Shown here: one piece after another, positions 10,571-20,095 of the stretch
Position numbering within the stretch: position 1 is the first letter of the stretch
Layout: every line of letters starts with the position of its first letter
Source: Parietichytrium sp. I65-24A
Taxonomy: Eukaryota > Sar > Bigyra > Thraustochytrida > Thraustochytriidae
Assembly (NCBI GenBank): GCA_012862575.1
Contig: BLSF01000082.1
Span: forward strand, 1 to 64,000
Reading direction: 5' to 3'
DNA length: 64,000 nucleotides
Notes under the pieces: model-generated
What the model was told of the DNA's origin: nothing
Databases searched by the model: none
What the model saw: the letters and a program-made list of their open reading frames with translations, nothing else
Position numbers and translations under genes: made by a program

Positions 10571-13384
10571 TCACCTCTTTCGTGGCTTCGACGATGCTTT
10601 TGCTTTGGCAGATTTCGCTGCTCCACTGTTACCGCCTCCCCTCGCCCTGTTTCCAGAGGTGGACGCAGTGGGAATTGTTGTGTTTGCTGGAAGCAGTCGG
10701 AGAAGGGACTTGGGAAGATGTACAAAGTTGATATTCTTTGCCTGGAAGTAGAACTCTGCGCGGCTCAGCTCGTGGTTATACGCAATGACAACGGGAAACG
10801 TCATAATGACATAGTCTGCCGAGTTGACTTTGATCCGGCAACCGCTCAAGCCCACGGCTTTTCGAACCGACTTGTAGTCTACCATACGGAACGACAGATC
10901 TTCTTCCAAGTGCTGAGTACGGATCGCTCTGACCCAAGCTTGCTGTGTGGCTGGGGGAACCAAGTCTCGAAACACCCAAAAGTAGTCCTCTACGGACATT
11001 GCATGGGTATATGCCAGGCCGGGCAGAAACGTGTTCATGACTTCGCCTAGGCTGTTGTATTTGGTCACGTTGTCTGGAGCAATGAATCTCCGTTTGGACT
11101 TGGATGACTTTCCCGATTGTCGCGTCCACCCTGGCGGCAAAGTTATTAGATCCTCCTCCACGGCAGTTTCTACAGCGGGCTGTGCTTCGGCAAGCTTCTT
11201 CATAGCGTATTGCACGCCTTTCCCCAAAACGCGCTTGTATGAAGTCTGCAATGTATTCACATCTCTTCTGGCAGTTGACACATCAAAATCATACTCTTGC
11301 TCTCTCTTGTTCTTCTCGCGTTCGCGCAACCTTCCTTCCTCATACGTGTCATGCACATCTTTCTTGTCTTCTTTGTTGGCCTGCTCAATCTCTCTCTCTT
11401 CCCGAAGTTGCTCCAAGCGTTCTTGTCGTTGGCGAAAGAATTCAAGAATCTTCTTTCTGGACACGGTACTCGCATTATGTTTGAGAGGACCGCGAAACCC
11501 ATTCCAAATCTGAGAGAATGGAACACCGCTCGCAACGCCAACCACTTTGTTCTCTGACACTAGCTCGGAGGCAGTCGTACCGGAATTGTCCTTTTTGTCG
11601 AGAGGGACTGGGCCGTGTTCTCGATATGGGAATGCAAGGGCAAACTGGGGCGCTAAGGAAGGTTTCGAGTCCAACGATGAATGTGCGTCCATGGGTGTCC
11701 GTTTCTTCAGCGGGCGGGCAATTTTTGGCTCGCAATGCTGAAAGCAGAGAACAGACACACGCGCTACTTTCTTGCAGTCTTTAACTCTGCACCGTGCGCC
11801 CCCACCGTGAACGTAACAGTTGCCACCTTCGCGTCGCAGCCTTGGACAGCCTTCTACTTCGCAACGTGGTCGTTTCCACGTGTCTTTCGGTAATAGCTCT
11901 CGCTTTTTGGTGAGTACCAATTTTTGCTCTGGCTTGCGAGGCCTCTTCTTTGCTTCTAAGCCATTCACTGCTGGTTTACTTGACTTTGCTTTCGGCTCAT
12001 TCTCCACCTTGACACCGGAGAGTGCCGAAGCCCCTACGTTACCTCCATCTGTTTGCGGCGTGTTCGCTTTCTTGCGAGGCTGTTTCGGTTTAGCTTCCTT
12101 TGTGGCCTTTTCCTTCTTCTCGCGCTTGACCTTTGGTGGTGCCCTTTTTGGGACATCATCATCGTCGTCGTCATCCATTTTGCGTTTCTTAGGAGCCGGC
12201 CTCAAATTCGCGCGAGGAGGAACGCGCGGAGCGGCTGGGGGGGTGGGTTGCTTGGGCTTCTTTTGCTTGTCCTGTTTCGGCTCCCGCGTCACGCCCGAGG
12301 CGTTTCCAACCTGGCCCTGTTGTTGCGGGATGAACTGTTGGTTGTAGAAATAATCAGGAGAGTTCATCATTTGTTGCTGCAATTGCGGGTTTTGATGCAC
12401 CGCAAAGCCATACGGAACTCCTTGCATGGCATTCTGCTGGCTCATCATTTGCGCATACATATTGTACTGATCTTTCGAAGGGCCTTGGTTAAGCGCCATT
12501 TGATCCACTGAGGCAACTCCATACCCGTGTTGTGGAAACATGTGAAAGGCCGACATATCGCCGAAGTTCATCATGCCGGAGTTGTTGTGCCCAACAGCAT
12601 TAAAATTCGAGTGCATGTGCACGCCCTGCACCAAAGATTGGTTTGCCATGCCGCCGTTCCCGTACATGTCGGCCGGGAACTGTGAGTGAAATGAAAATGA
12701 GCCCGCGCCTTGAGGGGACGGACTCGAACTACCAAAAGACGTGTTGCTTCGATTCAAGATGCGCGAAACCATTGATGATTCTGAATTAGTCGCCACGGGA
12801 GCAGATGCTTTTGAAGTGCCCTGCTGACTCGGTCCACTGGTCGGGATGGCCGTTTCTTCTCTTGCCAGAGCCGAGTTCTTCGCGGCGTCTGTCTCCTTTG
12901 TTTCTTGATTCGATCCACCCGACGCGGAATCGCCCTTGCCCTCGGGCTGCTTCTGTTCTGCATCAACATCAACGGGAACAACTACATTCGGTGTGTTCCC
13001 CCGGCCTATTTGGTCGGATCCCAAAGATCCCAAAGCAACGCCACCATCTGACCCTGCTGCGCTCTTTCCATCCCCATTGTTCACAACATTAACTTGACCC
13101 GCATCTTCCCCGCGGCGAATGCCACTCTCTCCTTCGCCCGCGCGCGCAGCAGCAGCAGTGCTAGCGGCGTTCATAGCTGCGGCAGTAGCAGTGGCAGTGC
13201 TGGCAGCAGGCGCAGCTGTTGACGGTGGTGGAGAAGATGAGCAAGTTTTCTCAAGTACCGAAGAAGGCGACGAATCAGAGGGCGCCACCGAGGCACCCAG
13301 AACCGGTTCCGCAGGAACCACAGGAACCGCAGGAACCGCAGGAACCGAGCCGCTGGAACCCGCTGCGCCGTCGCTTCTCTCCAT
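10571..13384 (-). CDS. Basic chromatin-type protein with GGxC/HGGG zinc finger and MBD-like segment
   Basis: 937 residues, single exon, ATG at 13384. Residues 1-200 are low-complexity Ala/Pro/Ser with VPAVPAVPVVPAEP encoded by a GC-rich minisatellite. Residues ~220-360 are rich in Met, Asn and Gln. Residues ~365-500 are very basic, with an Asp run after KKRKM at about 399-410 and several NLS-like clusters. Residues 507-551 form a Cys/His module (CEVEGCPRL, GGNCYVHGGGARC, CFQHC) like the zinc fingers of plant WRKY19-type and many protist nuclear proteins. Residues ~645-690 are a charged coiled coil. Residues ~745-790 (LPPGWTRQSG, RRFIAPDN, TKYNSLGEVMNTFLP) resemble a methyl-CpG-binding (MBD/TAM) fold. 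The tail is basic. A nuclear DNA- or chromatin-binding regulator is likely; methyl-DNA recognition is unproven. Confidence 0.8.
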   Translation of the reverse strand: MERSDGAAGSSGSVPAVPAVPVVPAEPVLGASVAPSDSSPSSVLEKTCSSSPPPSTAAPAASTATATAAAMNAASTAAAARAGEGESGIRRGEDAGQVNVVNNGDGKSAAGSDGGVALGSLGSDQIGRGNTPNVVVPVDVDAEQKQPEGKGDSASGGSNQETKETDAAKNSALAREETAIPTSGPSQQGTSKASAPVATNSESSMVSRILNRSNTSFGSSSPSPQGAGSFSFHSQFPADMYGNGGMANQSLVQGVHMHSNFNAVGHNNSGMMNFGDMSAFHMFPQHGYGVASVDQMALNQGPSKDQYNMYAQMMSQQNAMQGVPYGFAVHQNPQLQQQMMNSPDYFYNQQFIPQQQGQVGNASGVTREPKQDKQKKPKQPTPPAAPRVPPRANLRPAPKKRKMDDDDDDDVPKRAPPKVKREKKEKATKEAKPKQPRKKANTPQTDGGNVGASALSGVKVENEPKAKSSKPAVNGLEAKKRPRKPEQKLVLTKKRELLPKDTWKRPRCEVEGCPRLRREGGNCYVHGGGARCRVKDCKKVARVSVLCFQHCEPKIARPLKKRTPMDAHSSLDSKPSLAPQFALAFPYREHGPVPLDKKDNSGTTASELVSENKVVGVASGVPFSQIWNGFRGPLKHNASTVSRKKILEFFRQRQERLEQLREEREIEQANKEDKKDVHDTYEEGRLREREKNKREQEYDFDVSTARRDVNTLQTSYKRVLGKGVQYAMKKLAEAQPAVETAVEEDLITLPPGWTRQSGKSSKSKRRFIAPDNVTKYNSLGEVMNTFLPGLAYTHAMSVEDYFWVFRDLVPPATQQAWVRAIRTQHLEEDLSFRMVDYKSVRKAVGLSGCRIKVNSADYVIMTFPVVIAYNHELSRAEFYFQAKNINFVHLPKSLLRLLPANTTIPTASTSGNRARGGGNSGAAKSAKAKASSKPRKR

Positions 13385-13411
13385 TGTTTTTTCGGTTCTT
13401 GCGCCCTGCCC

Positions 13412-13441
13412 TCTCAGCGTCTCAGCGTCTCAGCGTCTCAC
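13412..13441. repeat. CTCAGCGT tandem repeat (3 copies plus)
   Basis: Three full 8-base units and a partial one, 30-60 bases upstream of the ATG at 13384 (minus strand), so probably transcribed in the 5' UTR. Confidence 0.8.
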
Positions 13442-14633
13442 GCTGTCCTCGCGCTCTTTCAAACTGTGCCAGCAGCGAGACTTAGGTGGATACCTAACCT
13501 CCACTCTTACCCGCCGTTTACTATCGTTTCGACTAATGAAACGCTACCCCGCAGCCAGCTACGCCTCGCGTAGGCGTGGTTAATTGGTCCTATAGCGGCA
13601 GTAGTGACTGGACGGGTGCTAACAACACACTATGGAGGTCGTAGCGCGAGGGGGTAGAGGCCAGTATGGAGGGCTACGGGACTAGAATGCGGTTCGGGGA
13701 GCCGTTTGGCGTAACGAAGGGGTGAGTGTGACGGGAAAGGGTCGGGCGGCGGGCATTGCGGGCACCCTATGTGATCTATGATGATCTATGTGGGATATAT
13801 TGGGATATGTGGGAGATGGGGAATGGTAGTTTTGACGCAGTTGCCGTCACGCAGTGCATCCGCGTGACGAGTCCATGTGGAAATGCAGTTGTCGATGAGA
13901 CTTGAGAGACTGCGCGGCACGCGAGCATCCAGGACAGTATATGGAAGCAGCGCGCTAGCGTATGTTGCATGAGCCGGGCGATCCCAACGTGCGCCCGACA
14001 AAAAGGTCACAGGTTGATCATGATTTCTCTCGAGCAGCAAAGCCGCCCAGCTGTGTGCCGGACGCGAAGAGCGCTCTGATAAAGCTCGACAACCAAGTGT
14101 CCTCCCGGCACAATCGGTAGGTCACCAATGCAGGCCCCGGACGCCCGCCTACGATGAAACGGCCGGCCCCTTCCTAGCTAGCAGAAGAGAAGGAACTAGG
14201 GACAAGGTGAAGCTGTTCAAGCCATGGAGATGCGGCTGCGACTTCTCCCAATGCATAAACATGCATAAACGTTTCTTCCCATGGGCAAAACATGACAAAA
14301 CCTACAAAACCCTTCGAACATGGCGCATACAAGTTACTAGATTACATAGTGAGAAGCCACAGTAAGCACGGTAAGAGCTTGAGTCAAGTACCACACGAAA
14401 GTTATCTTGTGCCAGTGTGGCTCGGATGGCTGCAAGCTGTTTACAAGTCCCAAGTCAGGCCGAGCAGGTGAGGCAGGTTCAGGCCTGCAGCACTTGCATT
14501 CACCATTCGCCAGGCGGTTTCTTTTTCCGAAATGATTCACTGAGCAGAAAGTTAACCTGGTCTTTCACAAACTTGGCATTCTCATGTTCAACTGTGTGAA
14601 AATTGAGATGATTGATGAGAAGTCCTCCTTTCC

Positions 14634-14659
14634 TTCCTCCCTCCCTCCCTCCCTCCCTC
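14634..14659. repeat. (CTCC)n microsatellite
   Basis: Imperfect tetranucleotide pyrimidine run in intergenic DNA; no feature attached. Confidence 0.8.
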
Positions 14660-15665
14660 ATACATGGGTTTGTTCTTGGAGTGCGAGCCGCAGTGCAAGC
14701 TCCGCCGGCACTATAGCGTTGATTTTTGTTGAAAAGAAATCTCTGTTTTCAACTGGGTGGACGTTCAAGTCACACCCATCAATCAACACGAAAGACCTTT
14801 TTCAGACTCAGAATCTGCAGTGAAGCGGGGAAATTTCAAGAGTCTCTCAAGCCTTGCTTCTCGCTCCAACTTTCTGGTAAGCCCTTAACTGCTTTTATCA
14901 ATCTCAGCGCAGCGTTCATTAGCCTTTCTTCGCGCTGGGACTAGAATTTATTTCGTGAGAAAAATGCGGTTCAATTGTTAGGTCGCAGTAGACAGGCGCG
15001 GTGGTTTGCTGGAGGTGTGGAGGTGTATCTCCTGGACTAGAAACAGGTCTCGCGGGGCGGTTCTTAACCGCTTTCTATGCGGAACGATGAGAGATTTTGG
15101 CCCAATTTTCACCACTGTGCTAGTGTGCTGATGTGTGCTGTGCTAGAAATGGCTTACGTTCGCAGCTCAGGCAGCGCCGGTGCACATTGACAAATGCAAA
15201 AAAGAACACCCCATCGCATTCGCATCCTCTCCTCTCGATGGAAGGTTACTCGTAGGAACTTGACTCCATCGTCCTCAGCACGAGGTGGACACCTGCTCTT
15301 GGCGTGCGAGCAGTAGCGTGTAAGAAAAACAGTTTGGGTCAAAGTTTCGAACGAGTTGGTTCATTCATATCGAACGTGGAGAGGTGAATTGTGAAAAGGT
15401 GAAACTGATCAATCAAAATTTGAGCACTACTGCAGTGGCGCAAGTGCTACTGGTTAGCTCTAGCTAGTGACCGCGCCGGTGGAAGAAGGAAAGACAGAAA
15501 CAAACAGACAGGCAAACACCGACAAAGACAAACAGCGAAAACGAATTCATTGAGCATGCGCGAAGAAGCTTGCGGCCGCTGCATTTGGCGCTCGAAAAGG
15601 TCATAAAAGCAACTTGAGAGGGCTGCGGGACACTCTGCCGAGGGTAGCAGAGCTGCAGGTTTAGA

Positions 15666-17000
15666 ATGAGCGTGGATCTGGAGAGTATCTTGCGCGACGG
15701 TGAGATCGCAAACACACTGCGAAAGTCGGTCTCGCGACCTGAGAAGGCAAGCGAGACGCATGAAATTGACATTGAGGAGCGCGGCGTGACGGTAGCCTTT
15801 CTGCTGGCGTTCACCGAGGCGTACGACTTGTGGGAGCTGCCCACGTACAAGGTGGTGGAAACGTACATTAAACCACTGACGAATTCGCAAAAGTGCAGGT
15901 TTGTGGAGCTCCCGTATATCAGGCCGTACACGGGCCGTGTGCAGAGCTTCATCTCCCACGCCTGGTCGGCAAACTGGGGAGACCTTGTAGCAGCGTGCAC
16001 GGACAAATCGTCGCATTCGCGTTACGTTTGGATAGACATCTTTGCTGTGTTGCAGCACCCGCAAGTGGGCCAAGGGGATGACCTCGCTCACTTGCAAAAG
16101 GTAATCCGCACAGCTGACCATGGAACCCTCTTGGTTTGGAATCCCAAAAACCCGACGGACAGCACAAATCCTATTTTAAGGTCGTGGTGCCTCTTCGAAA
16201 TCAATACCACAGTGCGCGACGAGGCCCCGCTCCTGATCAAAATGGGCAGACGCAGGCCTGCCGAAAGCAAGTTCAGTTTTGAGGTATTTGATGATGTAGA
16301 CCGCGTCACAAAGCTTGTCTTCGAGACGGACATTCGTAAAGCGGAAGCGAGCTATCCTGAAGATCGCGATCGGATCTTAAAAGAGGTCGAGGCTCAAGGC
16401 GGATACGAGGATCTAAACACGAGAGTGCGCACGGCCGTATTCAACAACTGGCGAATCATGACAATTCCGGGGGTCCAAGAAGCCATCTTTGGGTACGAGG
16501 ATATAGTGCGAAAAGAGCTGAAGAATCATGACTCGGAGACCTACCCCGGGGATCCAGGCGGGACGCTGCTTCACGACCTTGTTCACGGAAGCTACACCAA
16601 GGCGTGTTGCTTGACCTTGGATCTCGGAGCGGCGATAGATTCTCAAACGAAGAAGGGCAACACGCCTTTAATGTTTGCTGCGGAAGGCGGATACGTCGAA
16701 CTCACGGCCCTGTTGGTGTCGAGGGGCGCAAACTTGGACTTGCAGAATGCCAAGGGCGAGACCGCTATCATGCTCGCCGCAAAGTATGGTCGTGCGGCCG
16801 CGGTAAAGATCCTCAAGGATGCCGGAGCCGATACCTCGATCAAGAGCAAAGGTGGCTACACCGCCGAGGACTGGGCCAGGGCGGATAAGATGCCTGGATG
16901 TGGTGACGCTCTTGCGGAGCTGACTGGCCAGCCGCAGAGCATGTCATCTGGCTCCGCCGGGTCGCCAGACACCGCCGTGCCCTGTTGCAAGCTCCAGTAA
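15666..17000 (+). CDS. TIR-like domain / ankyrin-repeat protein
   Basis: 444 residues, single exon, ATG at 15666. After a ~90-residue N-terminal region comes a TIR-like fold (about 94-190). Strand A is SFISHAW (94-100), then YVWIDIFAVLQHP (120-132) and the RSWCLFEIN segment (172-180). In plant TIR NADases the conserved catalytic Glu sits in the matching WCLxEL motif; here it is Glu178. A helical linker follows (about 200-295). The C-terminus has about three ankyrin repeats (299-400: GGTLLHDLV, GNTPLMFAAEGGYVELTALL, GETAIMLAAKYGRAAAVKIL) and ends CCKLQ. No signal peptide or membrane segment is seen, so an intracellular sensor or signalling role is plausible. NAD cleavage is an inference; SHAW/WCLFE proteins of protists have not, to my knowledge, been tied to one function. 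Confidence 0.8.
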   Translation: MSVDLESILRDGEIANTLRKSVSRPEKASETHEIDIEERGVTVAFLLAFTEAYDLWELPTYKVVETYIKPLTNSQKCRFVELPYIRPYTGRVQSFISHAWSANWGDLVAACTDKSSHSRYVWIDIFAVLQHPQVGQGDDLAHLQKVIRTADHGTLLVWNPKNPTDSTNPILRSWCLFEINTTVRDEAPLLIKMGRRRPAESKFSFEVFDDVDRVTKLVFETDIRKAEASYPEDRDRILKEVEAQGGYEDLNTRVRTAVFNNWRIMTIPGVQEAIFGYEDIVRKELKNHDSETYPGDPGGTLLHDLVHGSYTKACCLTLDLGAAIDSQTKKGNTPLMFAAEGGYVELTALLVSRGANLDLQNAKGETAIMLAAKYGRAAAVKILKDAGADTSIKSKGGYTAEDWARADKMPGCGDALAELTGQPQSMSSGSAGSPDTAVPCCKLQ

Positions 17001-18354
17001 AGTACAGAGTCTTCATGAGCAGAGGATTGTAAATAACTAACGAGTACTCAGTACACCAGTATTTTCTCTTCATTCCCTGTCAATTCCATCATCCGGGAAT
17101 TTCTGTTGCTGTGAGCCTCTGTTCCTGACCTGGGATGTCCGACTTTCTGATCATAAGGTTGTTTTGGGCGGGCCATTTTCTTTCCCTTTCGCACAACGAT
17201 ATCATCATCTCTCACACTCCGGAAATCCGGTGCGAAGACTTTTCCAAGTGGAGAGAAAAGAGGAAAGCGAAGAAAGGAATTACAAAGGTATGGTGGGGGG
17301 AGGGGAGGGGTTGCCTCGACCCAATGTTCAGATACCGGTACTAGCATGCAGAGCAAACAAATCACGGCCCACCAAATGCCAACCAACCTGGCAGCGCTAG
17401 TAGTCGTCTTGTCTAGTCTGCATGCCGGTGCATGCAGTGCTCAAGCACCGAGTAGCAAGAACTTGGATCTGATTTCTGACCTTGCTTCGCCCGTGGCATG
17501 GTCCATGGTCATGGCATGGTCATGGCATGCATTGCGACCAACTTTGAAATCAGGTAACTCCATCGTTCAAGGCTTTCATCATCTGTCATGACACCACACA
17601 CCCTACACACTCTGGTAGCTGCGAATACGGGACATTACCGGTAGTCAGAGATCTGTACTGGCCTAGCGGTACACAATAACTAGCGTGTAGGCCAGGTGTG
17701 CGAACTAGCATTGCTACGGCGCTCTTAAACACTCTACACCGTGTTATACTTTCCCCTTACCTCTAGTCCTAGTTAAATCTTCCGCCTAACCTTCCTTCTG
17801 CCAGGTAGGCACACTGTAGAAGCAATTACTCAAATTCTCAACATCTCTCTCTCTCCATCCTCAGTAGCCCCTATCTATCGATCTTAAAAAATCCTAAGAG
17901 CTTCACAAGAATCCTACGCATACCCCTACCAGCGGTACACTCCTCTCACTACCGCTGTCCTAGGCGACACATTAAGAGTGTGGTTGTGCTAGTGCTTTGA
18001 GTAGAGAGTGTGTGGGGCGTCCTATATGGCCGCTAGTGGCAGAAAAGACAAGAATTAAAGAAACTCGGCCAGATCAGAGAAAGGAGAGAGAAAAGAGAGA
18101 AAGAAAGTTAGAGGGGAGGACGAATGAGTGTATTATTGGAATTTGAGTGAGTTGGGAGCCAAAAAGACAGCAGCAGCAACAAGGCGCTCGGTGATTGAGT
18201 TGATTGATTGTTGGAGTGGTGACAGATAGGTTCGTGTTTTGCGTGTGGTTTGCGTGTGGTTTGCGTGTGGTTTGCGTGGGAACACTCGCGTACTTGGTAC
18301 TTGCGTACTTGCAGACAGGTTTCCAGGAAAGCGGCAGCTGGGCAGGGTTGCAGG
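17001..18354. other. 1.35-kb intergenic region
   Basis: No supported gene. Contains TACCGGTA-type palindromic steps (about 17331 and 17636), a short GATTGA array near 18192-18211, and a threefold TGCGTGTGGTT repeat at about 18240-18270 just upstream of MOB1. Confidence 0.45.
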
Positions 18355-19032
18355 ATGAAGTTTCGCGATATGCTCTCGCGAGGGGAGAAGAAGACTCTGA
18401 AACCGACGAAATCACACTCGACACTCAAGAGGTCGACGCTCTCCAAGCTCACGAAGCGGACACTCGGGTCGGGGAATCTTCGCGCTGCGGTGGAGCTGCC
18501 ACAGGATGAGGAACTCAACGAGTGGATTGCCGCCAACACGGTGGATTTCTTCAATGAGATCTCCCTCCTGTATGGTCTGATCGTGGATGAGGCCAAGGCC
18601 GAATTCACCAAGGCCGGAGAAGGGTTTCCGCCAAATCTGGAGTACAGGTGGGGGGAGAGCAACTCGAAGAAGCCCATTCGCGTTTCCTCGCCAGAGTATG
18701 TGGATTATGTTATGACCTGGGTCGAGGATCAGCTGGACAACGAAGACATCTTCCCGATCCTGGAGTCGCAGCCCTTCCCTGACGACTTCTTGGAGTACAT
18801 CCGCAACATTTACAAGAAACTTTTTAGGATTTTTGCGATCCTGTATCACCGCCACTTTGCTTCGTTTGAGGAGCTTGACGCGCAGGCTCATCTGAACACT
18901 TGTTTCAAGCACTTTATCTTCTTTGTGCTCGAGTTCAAGCTTGTCGACGAGAAGGAACTCAACTCTGCGCTGCAAGGGCCAGTAGACCGCCTGAAGAACG
19001 AGTATGTGGAGCAGGGCAAGCTTTCCAAATAG
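18355..19032 (+). CDS. MOB1: MOB kinase activator 1 homologue lacking zinc ligands
   Basis: 225 residues, single exon. The upstream frame is open to 18250, but the ATG at 18355 (MKFRDMLSRG) gives the usual MOB1 length. Strong MOB1 landmarks are LNEWIAANTVDFFN (54-67), LEYRWGE (95-101), KKPI, YVDYVMTWVEDQLD (115-128), FPDDF and AHLNTCFKHFIFFV (178-191). MOB1 proteins bind and activate NDR/LATS (Hippo/MEN) kinases in mitotic exit and growth control. Oddity: zinc ligands of human MOB1A (Cys79, Cys84, His161, His166) align with Ala, Thr, Ile and His here, so three of four are lost; only the His of HRHF (167) remains. The Ser/Thr/Lys-rich N-terminus could be phosphorylated. PITHD1 lies tail-to-tail, 370 bp away. 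Confidence 0.9.
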   Translation: MKFRDMLSRGEKKTLKPTKSHSTLKRSTLSKLTKRTLGSGNLRAAVELPQDEELNEWIAANTVDFFNEISLLYGLIVDEAKAEFTKAGEGFPPNLEYRWGESNSKKPIRVSSPEYVDYVMTWVEDQLDNEDIFPILESQPFPDDFLEYIRNIYKKLFRIFAILYHRHFASFEELDAQAHLNTCFKHFIFFVLEFKLVDEKELNSALQGPVDRLKNEYVEQGKLSK

Positions 19033-19402
19033 CGAAATTCGTCACCTTTTTTGCTGTACCTCAGGCCCTTGGCGGGTACAAAAGCCTGAATAGATGTTTG
19101 CCTTCCTCTCACCTTCCCACCAATTCCGGAAAAATGTAATGAGTATACGCACATGTTTCTCCGCGCTGTATCACCATCAACGAAAACTAATCTTTTTTTG
19201 CTTTCCTCATTTCCTCGGCTCTCTTTCACTTGCTTTTTTTCTTTTCTTTCACAACGAGCTGGATATCGAGAGCTTTGTTTCTGACGGGCTCACGCTATGG
19301 AGGCAAGGCTTGAGTGGATCGCGAACTACCCAGGAGAGATTGGATACGCATTATGCATGACTGTGAAAAAATAACAATAAGAAAATATTTACTTGACATG
19401 CC

Positions 19403-20095
19403 CTACAACAGCTCGCCTTGTTGTACAGTGTTGTCGGCTCTGGTGGTTTCATGGTCTTTCATCTGCGCCCTTGCCTCATACGTACACTCCACGATGCCTC
19501 GTCTCGCAGTAGTCCCTTCTCCTTTCAGCCCCAAAAATGTGATGCGTGTGCAATCGGCCCCGAAATTTTCTGATACAAATATTGTCAAAGAGGTGATATT
19601 CTGAAATTTGGACGCCCGCACTGGGTAATCAATCAAACCTTCAAAGTCCTCCTGCAGCTCAAACTCCTGCACCGGGGTCAGATCTTGCGCAGTCTCAAAG
19701 TCGATATCCTCGCGATTGGTGAAGAGTTTGATCTTGGAAGGACTCTCCCCGTCTGCGCCCCCAATCAGACAAAACGACTTGAGTTTCACCGCCACCGTGA
19801 AAGGAATGTGCAGGATTAGCTCGGGATCATCCTCCTCGCTAACGACAAATTTGGTGTCGTCAAGCTTGTCCCTGTACGACTTGATGCAGTTCTTCCCGGT
19901 GCCAACATCCCTTTCGTTCAAGCACGTGATCCGTTCCGTGTCGATGTACGGAAGCAGCGACATTCCGTCAGGATCGTCTGGCTGGCATCCTTTCCCGTCG
20001 TGACTATGTCCGTGACCACCGCCTCCACCGCCGTGGCTATGGCCGTGGCCCCCGTGGCCATGCTCCTCCGCTTCGTCCCTGCACTGGTGGCTCAT
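19403..20095 (-). CDS. PITHD1: PITH domain-containing protein 1 homologue
   Basis: 230 residues, single exon. The frame is open to 20245, but MSHQCRDEAEEHGHGG at 20095 matches the family's MSHGHSHGG start. Residues ~12-40 are a His/Gly-rich segment (GHGHSHGGGGGGHGHSH) that may bind metal. The PITH domain follows, with LPYIDTERITCLNE, GSGK-like GTGKNCIK, ILHIPFTVAVKLKSFCLIGG, PSKIKLFTN and FGADCTRITFLGLKGEG. PITH domains (named from thioredoxin-like and proteasome contexts) form a jelly-roll that docks on the proteasome. The human protein has been linked to proteasome regulation and to transcription in megakaryocytes. Length and motif order agree with a complete orthologue. Confidence 0.93.
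   Translation of the reverse strand: MSHQCRDEAEEHGHGGHGHSHGGGGGGHGHSHDGKGCQPDDPDGMSLLPYIDTERITCLNERDVGTGKNCIKSYRDKLDDTKFVVSEEDDPELILHIPFTVAVKLKSFCLIGGADGESPSKIKLFTNREDIDFETAQDLTPVQEFELQEDFEGLIDYPVRASKFQNITSLTIFVSENFGADCTRITFLGLKGEGTTARRGIVECTYEARAQMKDHETTRADNTVQQGELL

Larger units (their letters stand above)
13385..15665. other. 2.3-kb divergent intergenic region
   Basis: No supported gene. It separates the minus-strand chromatin protein from the plus-strand TIR-like gene. It contains a triple CTCAGCGT repeat (13412-13441) in the likely 5' UTR of the former and a (CTCC)n run at 14634-14659. Antisense open frames at 15447-16121 shadow the TIR gene. Confidence 0.5.

Noticed and set aside
15447-16121. 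224-codon antisense frame opposite the TIR gene
   Set aside because: The plus-strand frame has clear TIR and ankyrin motifs; the antisense product is low-complexity Leu/Ser.
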